DNA from: Candidatus Enterococcus murrayae
GTDB lineage: Bacteria; Bacillota; Bacilli; Lactobacillales; Enterococcaceae
Direction of reading: 5' to 3'
DNA: 64,000 bases
Assembly: GCF_017315985.1 (NCBI RefSeq)
Contig: NZ_JAFLVR010000047.1
Coordinates: forward strand, 1-64,000
The notes under the pieces are model-generated. The model searched no databases. It had not been told where the DNA came from and saw only the letters and a program-made list of their open reading frames with translations. Position 1 is the stretch's first letter. Every line of letters begins with the position of its first letter. The translations under genes were made by a program, and so were the position numbers. This document shows positions 8,163 through 16,676 of this stretch, in pieces.

Positions 8163-8795
8163 ATGATACGAGTGTTATTAGTTGATGATCATGAAATGGT
8201 TCGTTTAGGGGTTTCCTCTTATCTATCGATTCAATCGGATGTCGAAGTTGTAGGAGAAGCAGAGAACGGCGAGGAAGGCTATGAGAAAGCAATGGACCTT
8301 CGACCAGATGTGATTTTGATGGACTTGGTGATGGAAGTAATGGACGGCATTGAATCGACCAAGAAAATATTAAAAGATTGGCCAGAGGCAAAAATTTTAA
8401 TTGTGACTAGTTTTATTGATGATGAAAAAGTTTATCCGGCTATTGAGGCTGGAGCATCCGGATATTTGCTCAAGACGTCGACAGCTCATGAAATCGCCAA
8501 TGCTATTCGTAAGACCTATAATGGTGAACGAGTTCTGGAGCCTGAAGTGACTACGAAGATGATGGAGCAATTATCCAATCGTAATCGTCATGTTCTTCAC
8601 GAAGAGCTGACTAATCGTGAACAAGAAATCCTATTGTTGATTGCTCAAGGAATGAGTAATCAGGAAATCGCGGATGAATTATTCATCACATTGAAAACAG
8701 TTAAGACGCATGTATCGAACATACTTGCTAAATTAGAAGTCGAAGATCGCACACAAGCAGCAATTTATGCATTTAAACACGGGTTGATAAAATAG
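8163..8795 (+). CDS. liaR: LiaR response regulator (NarL/FixJ family)
   Basis: This 210-residue regulator has a receiver domain with D8/D9 and phospho-acceptor D54 (ILMDLVME), the switch residue in VTSF, and K104 in YLLKTS. A LuxR-type helix-turn-helix follows in [15 protein letters not shown] to [18 protein letters not shown]. It activates envelope-defence genes when LiaS phosphorylates it. Residue 73 is tryptophan, the wild-type state at a position where a change to Cys is known in daptomycin-resistant E. faecium. It sits 77 bases after liaS with an AGGAGG site. A terminator is folded into its last codons. Confidence 0.95.
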   Translation: MIRVLLVDDHEMVRLGVSSYLSIQSDVEVVGEAENGEEGYEKAMDLRPDVILMDLVMEVMDGIESTKKILKDWPEAKILIVTSFIDDEKVYPAIEAGASGYLLKTSTAHEIANAIRKTYNGERVLEPEVTTKMMEQLSNRNRHVLHEELTNREQEILLLIAQGMSNQEIADELFITLKTVKTHVSNILAKLEVEDRTQAAIYAFKHGLIK

Positions 8796-8830
8796 AGAGT
8801 CATTCTCTGTTTTATTAACCCGCTCTTTGT
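8780..8830 (+). terminator. liaFSR terminator overlapping the liaR stop
   Basis: A long imperfect stem of about 18 bp spans 8780 to 8822, pairing CGGGTT at one end with AACCCG at the other. The base of the left arm lies inside the last liaR codons. A T-rich stretch follows. Confidence 0.75.
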
Positions 8831-8919
8831 TATACTAGAAAATGTAAGTTTTGCATGAGCTAGAAATCTTTTTTAGGAAAATAAATCTAATACACTATCG
8901 TGAAAAGTAAGGAGATATC

Positions 8920-9585
8920 ATGAAACAAAGTTTTGTCATTATTGGTTTAGGAAGATTTGGCGGCAGTATATGCCGCACATTGATTGAATCAGGTCAGGAA
9001 GTTCTGGCAATCGACAGCAGTGAAGATCGAGTGAATGAATATATGAATATTGCGACACATGCAGTCGTTGCCAATGCCCAGGACGAAATGACTTTGCGTT
9101 CATTAGGTATCCGTAACTTTGATCATGTAATCGTTGCGATTGGCGAAGATATTCAAGCGAGCATTTTAGTTACCTTAATGGTTAAAGAGATGGGTGTTCC
9201 AAATATTCTGGCGAAGGCGCAAAATGAGTACCATGCCCGTGTGTTAGAAAAAATTGGAGCTGACCGGGTTGTACATCCTGAACGTGATATGGGACAACGA
9301 ATCGCGCATAATCTAGTGTCAAAAAATATTCTCGATTATCTAGAGCTCTCTGATGAATTTTCTTTGGCGGAGATTAACGTAACCAATCGAAAATTTTATG
9401 GTAAAACATTAGATGAACTTGATTTTCGTCAGCGGTTTGGTCTGAATGTCGTGGCGATTCGTCGAGATAACCAAGATCCTATCGTTACTCCGCCGGCTGA
9501 GGAGGTTGTTTTAAAAAATGATCACCTAGTTGTGATCGGTCGGGACGAAGATGTCGATTATTTAGATGAAAAAATGAATGGATAG
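8920..9585 (+). CDS. ktrA: KtrA/TrkA-type potassium-uptake regulatory protein
   Basis: This 221-residue RCK protein has a Rossmann domain with the dinucleotide loop GLGRFGGS (G9, G11, G14) and acidic D32 at the end of the second strand, then an RCK_C domain (FYGKTLDELDFRQRFGLNVVAI to DHLVVIGRDEDV). It forms the cytoplasmic gating ring that binds NAD(H)/ATP or c-di-AMP and opens a KtrB-type K+ translocation subunit. No KtrB gene is adjacent, so the membrane partner must be elsewhere. The ribosome site is AAGGAGA before ATG 8920. The choice between KtrA and KtrC is not settled by sequence. Confidence 0.85.
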   Translation: MKQSFVIIGLGRFGGSICRTLIESGQEVLAIDSSEDRVNEYMNIATHAVVANAQDEMTLRSLGIRNFDHVIVAIGEDIQASILVTLMVKEMGVPNILAKAQNEYHARVLEKIGADRVVHPERDMGQRIAHNLVSKNILDYLELSDEFSLAEINVTNRKFYGKTLDELDFRQRFGLNVVAIRRDNQDPIVTPPAEEVVLKNDHLVVIGRDEDVDYLDEKMNG

Positions 9586-9596
9586 GTGAGCATGAA

Positions 9597-9902
9597 ATGG
9601 AATTGACGATAACACCAAAAGCGCAAGAATGGTTTAAAAGAGAACTCGAATTGGCTGAAGGCCAAGGGATAAAATTCTATGGGAAAGTATATGGAAAGAC
9701 TCAGGTACATGATGGATTTTCAGTAGGAATGTCGGTTGATACACCAGAAAGTCCATTGATAGAAGAAATTGTTAGTGGTATGATGTTCTTTGTTGAAGAA
9801 TCAGATGAATGGTTTTTCAAAGGGTATGATTTAGTTGTTGATTATGATGAGAGGTTAGAAGAGCCGAAGTATGAGTTTCTAAAAGAAGACTCAAATCTGT
9901 AA
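9597..9902 (+). CDS. YneR-like HesB/IscA-fold protein without cysteines
   Basis: This 101-residue protein (MELTITPKAQEWFKRELEL to YEFLKEDSN) matches the HesB/YadR/YfhF group represented by YneR. The fold is related to A-type iron-sulfur carriers, but no cysteine occurs anywhere in the protein, so it cannot ligate a cluster in the IscA manner. It starts 11 bases after ktrA and is probably co-transcribed with it. The tail is strongly acidic. The biochemical role of the family is not established. Confidence 0.7.
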   Translation: MELTITPKAQEWFKRELELAEGQGIKFYGKVYGKTQVHDGFSVGMSVDTPESPLIEEIVSGMMFFVEESDEWFFKGYDLVVDYDERLEEPKYEFLKEDSNL

Positions 9903-9938
9903 TTTTAATATGAATAATACGCAATTAGACTTGGAGAA

Positions 9939-11441
9939 ATGATGAAAAAAATTGATAAAGTTTTGCCATATTTATTATTAACATTTGTGTTCGTAATTAC
10001 AATCTTTAGTTTTAGAGATAATCCATTATCTCATGTTTTGAGTGGGCACGATTCATCCATGTTTCTTTATTTTGGTAAAGGGATTTCTGATGGGTTGGTT
10101 CCTTACAATGATATGCTTGATCATAAAGGACCGTTTCTTTTCATTATTGAATATTTTGCTGTATTAATCGGATTTGGCAATCTTTCGATTGGGATTTGGT
10201 TAGTAGAGTGTGTATTCTTAGCTGGGACACTTGTTTTTCTATATAGAACCTGTAATGTTTTTACAGGGAGTAACTTAATTTCAGCGATTGCATTAACTTT
10301 GTTAACTCCATTATTTATTTTGTGCTACGATGGTGGTAATTACTCTGAGGAATTTGCGTTATTATTTATAAGTATATCTTTCTATTTGTTTAGTAAAATC
10401 ATAATACTTAATAAAAATATTAGGATAGATTATATTACGATTGGTTTTTTAGGAGCAGCTACTTTCTTTATACGAGTGAATATGATCTCGTTATGGCTAG
10501 TGTTCTGCTTATTCCTATTACTAACGAGTTTATACGATAAAAAAATAGATACTCTTATACAACAGATTAGAGGTATTTTTATTGGTGGGGTAATAACAAC
10601 CTTGTCAATTATTGGACTTTCAATTTTTCAAAATAATTTGAAAGAAATGTTTCAACAAGCATTTATTATGAATTTTTTGTATTCTGATTCAGATCTAACT
10701 GGCAAATTAAAAGCGGCATTTAGTTTCACTGATTTATTGTTGAAAACAGGTCTTTTTCCGCTAGTTATAATTTTTTTTATTTCTGCGTTTGCTGATAATA
10801 AAAAAACTCCAAATAAGATTTATTTTGTTTTGTGTATTTATTTTGTAGTAAATTTTTTTACTGTGATCTTATCAGGAAGGTATTACACACATTACTTAAT
10901 TACTCAATTTGCACCATTATCAGTTGTTATAGCACTGTCTATTCAATTTATTATGACATTTATTATTAATAGGGCTAAATTTATCGTATCATTACTTATG
11001 ATAATTATAATTGCATTGCCTGCAACTTTTTCTGCTTTTAAAACTTATAACTGGAGCTACAATACTAATAATGTAAATAGTGATAAAACTCAAGTGAAAA
11101 CTATTTCAAATTATATTAAAAAGAATTCTTCTAAAAAAGATAGTATATATGTGCATAATATCAATGCCAATATCTATTTGTTGAGTGATCGTTATTCGAA
11201 CTCTCGTTTTTTTGTATTACCCGCAGTAAATTATGATAGGTTTCCAAAACTAAAAAAGGAATTTTCAGAAAAACTAGATTCTAATCGTCCGAGATTTATC
11301 GTAGTTCGAAAAGATTCACTATTGCAAAAACAAAGCTCATCAAATTTAAATAGTAAAGTTTTTATTACTCTTGAAGAAAGATATCATTTGGTGGAGGGAA
11401 TAAAATCGGATAGCTACTTGCTTTATGAGATTAAAAAATAA
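9939..11441 (+). CDS. Multi-pass membrane protein, GT-C glycosyltransferase-like
   Basis: This 500-residue protein has about 11 hydrophobic helices. An early outside loop carries GHDSSMFLYFGKGISDG and then NDMLDHKGP, the acidic and HKGP pattern of ArnT/PMT-type (GT39/GT83) transferases, which take sugars from polyprenyl phosphate. The C-terminal 130 residues form a soluble outer domain. Next comes a GtrB-type gene, which would supply the lipid-linked sugar. The DNA is strikingly A+T-rich with many ATT/TTA codons, unlike the flanking ktrA unit, suggesting transfer. Two in-frame ATGs (9939, 9942) are equally possible. The acceptor polymer is unknown. Confidence 0.7.
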   Translation: MMKKIDKVLPYLLLTFVFVITIFSFRDNPLSHVLSGHDSSMFLYFGKGISDGLVPYNDMLDHKGPFLFIIEYFAVLIGFGNLSIGIWLVECVFLAGTLVFLYRTCNVFTGSNLISAIALTLLTPLFILCYDGGNYSEEFALLFISISFYLFSKIIILNKNIRIDYITIGFLGAATFFIRVNMISLWLVFCLFLLLTSLYDKKIDTLIQQIRGIFIGGVITTLSIIGLSIFQNNLKEMFQQAFIMNFLYSDSDLTGKLKAAFSFTDLLLKTGLFPLVIIFFISAFADNKKTPNKIYFVLCIYFVVNFFTVILSGRYYTHYLITQFAPLSVVIALSIQFIMTFIINRAKFIVSLLMIIIIALPATFSAFKTYNWSYNTNNVNSDKTQVKTISNYIKKNSSKKDSIYVHNINANIYLLSDRYSNSRFFVLPAVNYDRFPKLKKEFSEKLDSNRPRFIVVRKDSLLQKQSSSNLNSKVFITLEERYHLVEGIKSDSYLLYEIKK

Positions 11442-11477
11442 AATTGATTTAAGATAATCTATTATGAGGTGTGTAAA

Positions 11478-12410
11478 GTGATATCAGTAATTGTTCCTTG
11501 TTTTAATGAAGAAGAAGCAATCCCTCTTTTTTTTACTGAAATGGAAAAAGTAAAAAGAAAAATGGCTCATGAGTTAGAATATATTTTCGTAAATGATGGA
11601 TCGAAAGATGGTACTCTGAATATTTTGAGACAACTAGCGAAACAAAACAATTTTGTTCGTTACATTTCTTTTTCAAGAAATTTTGGTAAAGAAGCAGCAT
11701 TATACGCAGGTTTACAAGCCGCTATTGGAGAATTAGTTACAGTGATGGATGTTGATCTTCAGGATCCGCCTGAATTACTACCTCAAATGATCGAAATGAT
11801 CGAATCAGCGGATATTGATTGTGTAGGGACTCGTCGAGCTGACCGCAAGGGAGAACCACCTATTAGAAGTTTTTTTGCAAAAAAATTCTATCAATTGATC
11901 AATCGAATAAGTGATACTGAAATGGTAGATGGAGCTCGAGATTATCGATTAATGACTCGTCAAATGGTGGATGCAATATTGGAGTTAACTGAACATAACC
12001 GCTTTTCAAAGGGACTATTTAGTTGGGTCGGCTTTAAGACAGAGTATATTTCCTTCGAAAATCGTGAACGTGCAGCAGGGGAAACATCTTGGTCGTTTTG
12101 GAAATTATTTAATTATTCGATTGATGGGATAGTTAATTTTTCAGATGCTCCGTTGAATATTGCTTCATTTGTGGGAGCATTTTCTTGTCTGGTCGCTGTT
12201 GTCGCAATGATTTTTATCATTGTACGCGCCTTGATTTTTGGCGATCCAACGTCAGGATGGCCTTCATTAGTGACGATCATTCTGTTTATTGGGGGCGTTC
12301 AACTACTATGTATTGGAATTATTGGAAAATATATTGGTAAGATATTTATGGAAACGAAGAAACGTCCAGTTTACATTGTTAAGGAGACAGAAAAAAAGTT
12401 GGAACAATAA
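11478..12410 (+). CDS. GtrB-type polyprenyl-phosphate glycosyltransferase (GT2)
   Basis: This 310-residue protein has a GT-A domain (ISVIVPCFNEEEAIPLF, then MDVDLQDPPELLPQM with the metal-binding DxD and the QDPPE signature of DPM1/GtrB enzymes). Two C-terminal helices and a basic tail (ETKKRPVYIV) follow. Such proteins move glucose or another sugar from a nucleotide onto undecaprenyl phosphate for later outside transfer. The start is GTG 11478, six bases after GAGGTG; a GTG at 11469 overlaps that site. It lies 36 bases after the GT-C-like gene and is followed by a strong terminator, so the two form one unit. Confidence 0.88.
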   Translation: MISVIVPCFNEEEAIPLFFTEMEKVKRKMAHELEYIFVNDGSKDGTLNILRQLAKQNNFVRYISFSRNFGKEAALYAGLQAAIGELVTVMDVDLQDPPELLPQMIEMIESADIDCVGTRRADRKGEPPIRSFFAKKFYQLINRISDTEMVDGARDYRLMTRQMVDAILELTEHNRFSKGLFSWVGFKTEYISFENRERAAGETSWSFWKLFNYSIDGIVNFSDAPLNIASFVGAFSCLVAVVAMIFIIVRALIFGDPTSGWPSLVTIILFIGGVQLLCIGIIGKYIGKIFMETKKRPVYIVKETEKKLEQ

Positions 12411-12444
12411 GTTCAATGTCATTAACTTGAGCCTATTGATAAAT

Positions 12445-12495
12445 AGAAGTAGAATTAGTTGAAGAAGTTCCTTCAATTAATTCTACTTCTTTCGT
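12445..12495 (+). terminator. Strong terminator after the GtrB-type gene
   Basis: A 20-bp stem (12445-12464 with 12471-12490) with one G-T pair, a 6-base loop and a T-rich end. Confidence 0.85.
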
Positions 12496-12516
12496 TAGTG
12501 ACTTTAGTCAGTTTTG

Positions 12517-12693
12517 CTCGCGTCAGCGAGTAAAAAAAGAATACCGCGCGTTTCTGCGCGTGGACGAAAGAGCTTTAGCGTTAAAAACTCCTTTCGATAT
12601 ACCAATAAGTGGCTAGCAACCACTCATTTTATCGAAAGGAGTTTTTCTATGCTATCAAATGACGACAAAAGTTTATCACATAGTATGTCCTGA
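12517..12693 (+). mobile_element. IS200/IS605-like insertion sequence relic (left end and tnpA start)
   Basis: A short frame at 12649-12693 encodes MLSNDDKSLSHSMS and stops. The DDKSLSH core resembles the N-terminus of IS200-type TnpA (GDEKSLAHT). Upstream lie two compact hairpins (12517-12530 and 12545-12560) like the subterminal palindromes of this family. A perfect 17-bp inverted repeat (12583-12599 with 12630-12646) follows, whose right arm contains the AAAGGAG ribosome site of the small frame. Hiding the tnpA ribosome site in a hairpin is an established feature of IS200. The rest of the transposase and the right end were not found. Confidence 0.5.
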
Positions 12694-12732
12694 ATGCAAC
12701 CGCTGAACCACTGATTACCTACAATCAAAAAA

Positions 12733-12856
12733 CACCTCCACACTGACAATACAAGTACAAATCGGAGGTGGTTGCTTTATGAAAGAAAAGCAAGTGGTAT
12801 TGTCATTAAGCTTGAAGGTCAACTGCAAGAAAACCGCATATTTCCCGCTAAAGTAG
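12733..12856 (+). other. Ribosome-site hairpin with a 25-codon open frame
   Basis: CACCTCC (12733-12739) can pair with GGAGGTG (12764-12770), the ribosome site for an ATG at 12779, eight bases on. The ATG frame gives only 25 residues before TAG. In another frame, 12781-12912 is open for 43 codons (ending KIKAEMHDIFIYNGAN) and looks more protein-like, so a frameshifted gene end is possible. I do not recognise either product. Confidence 0.3.
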
Positions 12857-13328
12857 GAATAAAAATCAAGGCGGAAATGCATGATATTTTTATCTACAAT
12901 GGTGCTAATTAATATCTTGTGCAGACGGTTAAGGTAACGCTGCTCTTTTTGATGACTACTTTTGAAGGAATATATAACAACAAAGGCTGTTGATGTTCAT
13001 TATAGATATTCTTTTAAACAGAAATCGTGCAACAGCATTTTGTATTAATGGAGGATTTTATAATGAACTTAGCCACGTAAGTCAATAAAAAATACCATTC
13101 TAAAATTTGTGAATAGGAAAATAGTGTGTGTTTATCATTATGTTTTCTCGTTCAATAAGTTGATGATATGTCTTTAAAGGTATTGGCAATATTTGAAAAT
13201 AACGATATGCTATGTAGGTACTAAAAAAGTCAAAACTGCTTGTTAGTAAGAATAATCATTGATTAAAATACGCACTAATCGCGGTGACGTGTTATGCAGA
13301 TCGTCTTTTCTAGTATCAAAAGAAACAG

Positions 13329-13372
13329 AATTTCTTAGCTGCTTTTTCGATCATTCAATCAGCTAAGAAATT
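13329..13372 (+). repeat. 13-bp inverted repeat directly before a ribosome site
   Basis: AATTTCTTAGCTG (13329-13341) pairs perfectly with CAGCTAAGAAATT (13360-13372) across 18 bases. The GGAGG of the next gene lies six bases further on. No T-run follows, so it is more likely an operator or a leader hairpin than a terminator. Confidence 0.6.
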
Positions 13373-13387
13373 AAGACGGAGGATACA

Positions 13388-15133
13388 ATGAACAAGAATT
13401 TTGTCAGGAAACGTACTGTAGCTGTTTTATTGATTGTTGCGGCAGCAGTAATTATGGTTTTGCCTCAAATTTACTATAAATCCATTATGGTAGGAGATGA
13501 TATTTCTTTCCATTTCAATCGTGTATACGATTTATCAAGACAAATACAAACAGGACACTACAATTATTTTCAGTCAATTTTTGGGTTTAATCAAAGTGGG
13601 AGGATAATTAATGCACTGTATGGGTATGATTTAGCTTATTTCCTAGCACGTATACTAATAGTGGTTAAAACATGGACTAGATTTCAAATAGTGACTTCTT
13701 TTCTCTGCTACTTTTTCAGCGGAATAAATATTTATATTTTAATGAAGTACCTGAAAATAAGTGAAAAGTTATCAATCATTTTAGCGATGATCTATATGTC
13801 ATGTGCTCTTATCAGTTTTTATGCATTAATACAATCGTTCATTAGCTGGGGGGGCGCATTTTTACCACTAATATTCATACCAGCTGTTAAAGCTGTTAGA
13901 GATAGAGAGAATCCAATTAATCCAATATTTTTAGCAATCCCTGTATCATTACTAATTGCTACTCACATATTGTCAGCGTTGATAGGCGTTTTGGCAATCG
14001 TACCATTTTTTCTCGTAAGCTTATATTATTGTAAAGATAAGTTGAAATGGTTTGTAACTGCGCTTTTTTCAGTTGGGTTAACGTTGATTTTCTCTCTAAA
14101 CTCTTTGTATGGATATATTGAAGTTTTCTCTACAAACAACCTTCTAAAGCCGTTTATAAACACAAATATGTCTAATAGCACAGTAATGCTTTCGCTAACA
14201 AAAAATGAAACAAGAAATTTAGGTTTGATAATTTCACTGATTTTTGTAATTCAACTATTGTATGCTTTGATAACGTGGAGGGAAATTCCTCTAATTGAAA
14301 AAATTATTAACGGTACTGGTGGACTTTTCTTATTCATTTCATCCAATCTAGTTCCTTGGAATACATTAGCTGAAAAGTTCTCATTTTTAACTACCTTACA
14401 ATTCCCAATGCGTTTTTCAATAATTGCCTATATATTATTGTTAGTAGGAGTAGGTTTGAGTTTGGATAGAAGGTCAGATTCGTTAGGTTTCGAAAAGATG
14501 AGATTAGTAAAAATCATTTTGTTAACTGGCGCAATTATTTCAATAGCTAATGTAAACAACATGGTAAAAGAGAGTTCGAATTTTTGGCTCAGTGCCGATC
14601 CAACACAAGGAGGAAATAACAAATCAAGTCTCTATGAAACAGATCCAGAACAATTTAGAAGCAAGATAAAAGATAAAGATTTAACTAAAGCCCTTGATGT
14701 GATACGAAAGGGAACACCAGATTATCTCGCGATTGCAGATAATGAAACGACCCAAAGCATTTACTCGAAAGGTCCATACGAAATTTATAAGAAAGATGTT
14801 ATGGAAAATCCAAACAACGTTTCAAAAAAAGTGACAAAGAGTTCAGATATTGAGTTGAAATGGAAAGCTAAAAAGAAAGATGAGATTGTTCTCCCAGTAG
14901 CCATCTATAGTCATTCGACAATTGAAGTGAATGGGAAAAAATTAGATTCAAAAACAGTTATGAAGAGTGAACTGGGTCTACTGAAAATCATAAGCAAAAT
15001 TGGCGAAAACACTGCTATTGTCGGGTATTCACCTTCCATTAATATGAAATTTATCATTATAATTAAACTATTAGGAATCCTATCCTGTGCAATTTACCTT
15101 ATTATGTACTTAGGAAGAAAATTCCTGTCTTAA
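13388..15133 (+). CDS. Large multi-pass membrane protein, GT-C/YfhO-like
   Basis: This 581-residue protein has about 11-12 hydrophobic helices in residues 1-385 and another at the C-terminus (residues 560-578), with a soluble outer domain of about 170 residues between (from NNMVKESSNFWLSADP on). An early loop reads VGDDISFHFNRVYDLSRQI. The acidic pair and HFNR placement resemble bacterial GT-C proteins of the YfhO and PTPS-related membrane families, which act on lipid-linked sugars outside the cell. The ATG 13388 follows ACGGAGGATACA. The gene stands alone, flanked by debris on both sides, and is A+T-rich. Function is inferred from topology only. Confidence 0.6.
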   Translation: MNKNFVRKRTVAVLLIVAAAVIMVLPQIYYKSIMVGDDISFHFNRVYDLSRQIQTGHYNYFQSIFGFNQSGRIINALYGYDLAYFLARILIVVKTWTRFQIVTSFLCYFFSGINIYILMKYLKISEKLSIILAMIYMSCALISFYALIQSFISWGGAFLPLIFIPAVKAVRDRENPINPIFLAIPVSLLIATHILSALIGVLAIVPFFLVSLYYCKDKLKWFVTALFSVGLTLIFSLNSLYGYIEVFSTNNLLKPFINTNMSNSTVMLSLTKNETRNLGLIISLIFVIQLLYALITWREIPLIEKIINGTGGLFLFISSNLVPWNTLAEKFSFLTTLQFPMRFSIIAYILLLVGVGLSLDRRSDSLGFEKMRLVKIILLTGAIISIANVNNMVKESSNFWLSADPTQGGNNKSSLYETDPEQFRSKIKDKDLTKALDVIRKGTPDYLAIADNETTQSIYSKGPYEIYKKDVMENPNNVSKKVTKSSDIELKWKAKKKDEIVLPVAIYSHSTIEVNGKKLDSKTVMKSELGLLKIISKIGENTAIVGYSPSINMKFIIIIKLLGILSCAIYLIMYLGRKFLS

Positions 15134-15223
15134 CGGCAAAGCTCATCTGTTTTCATTTCTCATGGACGTACCTTTTTGGGCTGAGTTTAATAAGTATCCT
15201 AGGAATTTATAAAGCTAAAAAAA

Positions 15224-15382
15224 TGTAAGGGGGCATCTAAGTTATTCGATCTCCACCTGGTGACGTTGAAAAGGTATTTGAATATGGATGAAGAACAGAT
15301 CGAACAAATAGATCATCCTAAAAATTATAAGAAAAGAAAGTCGATAATGGATGATTATTTGAATATGATCTTCAAAACTTAA
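15224..15382 (+). pseudogene. Transposase-like gene fragment
   Basis: This frame is open for about 52 codons without a proper start. It encodes a charged stretch containing YLNMDEEQIEQIDHPKNYKK, then RKSIMDDYLNMIFKT and a stop. The KKRKSIMDDYLNMIFK block is reminiscent of the middle of ISL3-type transposases. The surrounding sequence does not continue the protein in any frame for long. Identification rests on memory of the motif and is tentative; a fragment of another DNA-binding protein is possible. Confidence 0.35.
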
Positions 15383-15490
15383 AGAAACGTTTCAGTCTTT
15401 TCATACGGCTTTGATGGGAGATTAGCCGAGGAAAATGGTTGGGTTTCTAGTAAGTTATTGTGATTTTCCAATCGCAAGTTTTTAATGGGC

Positions 15491-15529
15491 ATAAAAAAGA
15501 TATCGCTCCTGTTAAGAATGCGATATCTT
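15491..15529 (-). terminator. Terminator of the D-2-hydroxyacid dehydrogenase gene
   Basis: Read on the minus strand, a perfect 10-bp stem (15529-15520 with 15506-15497), a 13-base loop and six T residues. It lies about 140 bases after the dehydrogenase stop codon. Confidence 0.75.
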
Positions 15530-15671
15530 CACATGCAAGACCTGGATTCTAACAACAAATTCAAGCTTATAAAAACGAAATGTATACGGTCGTTCAGTCA
15601 ATTTATCTAGAAAATTCCAGTTGCTTTTTCAACAATAAGATTAAAAGCTGAAGGAATTCGTTTCGCTTTGC

Positions 15672-16619
15672 TTAATATCCGCGATCCAATTCAACTTGGT
15701 TAACGCTTAACTCTTTATCAGCTACATAGCTTTTCAAGTTAGTTAAAAAGATTTTCATAAACTTATTTTGGAAATCGACGGTCAACCCGGAGATATGCGG
15801 GGTAATTAAAACATTGTCAAAATTCCAAAGTGGGTTTTCTTTTGGCAACGGTTCTTCTTCAAATACATCTAAAGCAGCAAATGCAAAGTTTTTCTTTTCA
15901 AGTGCCGTAATCAATTCTCTGGTGTGGACGGTATCTCCTCGTCCGACATTGATGAATACGGCGCTTTTTTTCATTTTCTCGAAAATATCACTGTTAAAGA
16001 TATGATAAGTCTCATGTGTGCCAGGTAAAATTCCTACGACAATGTCCATTTCAGGAACGATTTTTGCCATATTTTTGATTGAGTAGGTCTCAACGAACCC
16101 GTCAACAGAATGGCCTGTAGTGTTGATACCATACACATTTACACCTAGACTATGGATCGATTTCGATAGTTGCTGTCCGATGTGTCCTGTTCCAACGACT
16201 AGTAAGTTTTTTCCGGCTAATTGATCGTAAGAAATAGCGCCTTGATCCCAGATTTTTCGCTCTTGATTTTTGATTGATTGGTTTAAACCGCGATAATAGC
16301 TGAGTAAAATGCCTATGATGTGCTCACTGATGGAAAGCGCATGGATACCGCTGCCGTTAGATAGTAAAATATTTTGATCAGAAAATTCCTTCAGAGGAAG
16401 GTAATCAACACCAGCGGAAATTGATTGGACCCATTTTAACTGGTCAGAGGCAAGCAGCTGTTCGCTAAATTGTTTTGTCCAGCCAACAGATATTTCGACA
16501 GCTGATAGGTCTTCAGCTGTTATGTCAGTTTTAATCTGATAATTTGGTGCGATTGCTTGAATTTTATCGATAAATTCGGTTCGAAATTCCTTTTGTAAGA
16601 AAATAATTGGTTTTGTCAT
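15672..16619 (-). CDS. D-isomer-specific 2-hydroxyacid dehydrogenase family protein
   Basis: This 315-residue NAD(P)-dependent oxidoreductase of the phosphoglycerate dehydrogenase/hydroxypyruvate reductase type has the Rossmann loop VVGTGHIGQQ. Catalytic residues appear in family order: Arg in FINVGRGDTVH with the Asp/Glu region ALDVFEEEPLP, and His in LITPHISG. It would reduce a 2-oxoacid to its D-hydroxyacid, or the reverse. The start is taken as the ATG at 16619, seven bases after GAGGG; an ATG six bases earlier overlaps that site. It points left, away from the DUF1189 gene. The substrate is not predictable. Confidence 0.85.
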   Translation of the reverse strand: MTKPIIFLQKEFRTEFIDKIQAIAPNYQIKTDITAEDLSAVEISVGWTKQFSEQLLASDQLKWVQSISAGVDYLPLKEFSDQNILLSNGSGIHALSISEHIIGILLSYYRGLNQSIKNQERKIWDQGAISYDQLAGKNLLVVGTGHIGQQLSKSIHSLGVNVYGINTTGHSVDGFVETYSIKNMAKIVPEMDIVVGILPGTHETYHIFNSDIFEKMKKSAVFINVGRGDTVHTRELITALEKKNFAFAALDVFEEEPLPKENPLWNFDNVLITPHISGLTVDFQNKFMKIFLTNLKSYVADKELSVNQVELDRGY

Positions 16620-16676
16620 CCTCATACCCTCATTTCGTTTTGTCTAGATTCTCGCTTCATTTTATCAAAAATCCGA

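Larger units (their letters stand above)
12411..13387 (+). other. 977-base interval without an intact gene: debris and structured DNA
   Basis: Apart from the terminator at its left end, this stretch holds small hairpins at 12517-12530 and 12545-12560, a 17-bp inverted repeat at 12583-12646 and an IS200/IS605-like transposase start (12649). It also holds a second ribosome-site hairpin (12733-12770) with short open frames after it, and a 13-bp inverted repeat (13329-13372) just before the next gene. No frame longer than about 46 codons looks protein-like. The region from 12913 to 13328 shows nothing I recognise except a weak inverted repeat, GCTGTTG (12986) with CAACAGC (13030). It reads as decayed insertion DNA between two envelope genes. 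Confidence 0.6.
15134..15671 (+). other. 538-base interval with transposase-like debris
   Basis: Holds a degraded open frame ending at 15382 (listed separately) and a minus-strand terminator near 15491-15529. Small fragments at 15383-15480 and 15530-15671 resemble nothing I recognise. No intact gene is present. Confidence 0.55.

Noticed and set aside
12986-13036. Inverted repeat GCTGTTG / CAACAGC in the debris region
   Set aside because: The loop exceeds 35 bases and no associated feature was found; compatible with chance.
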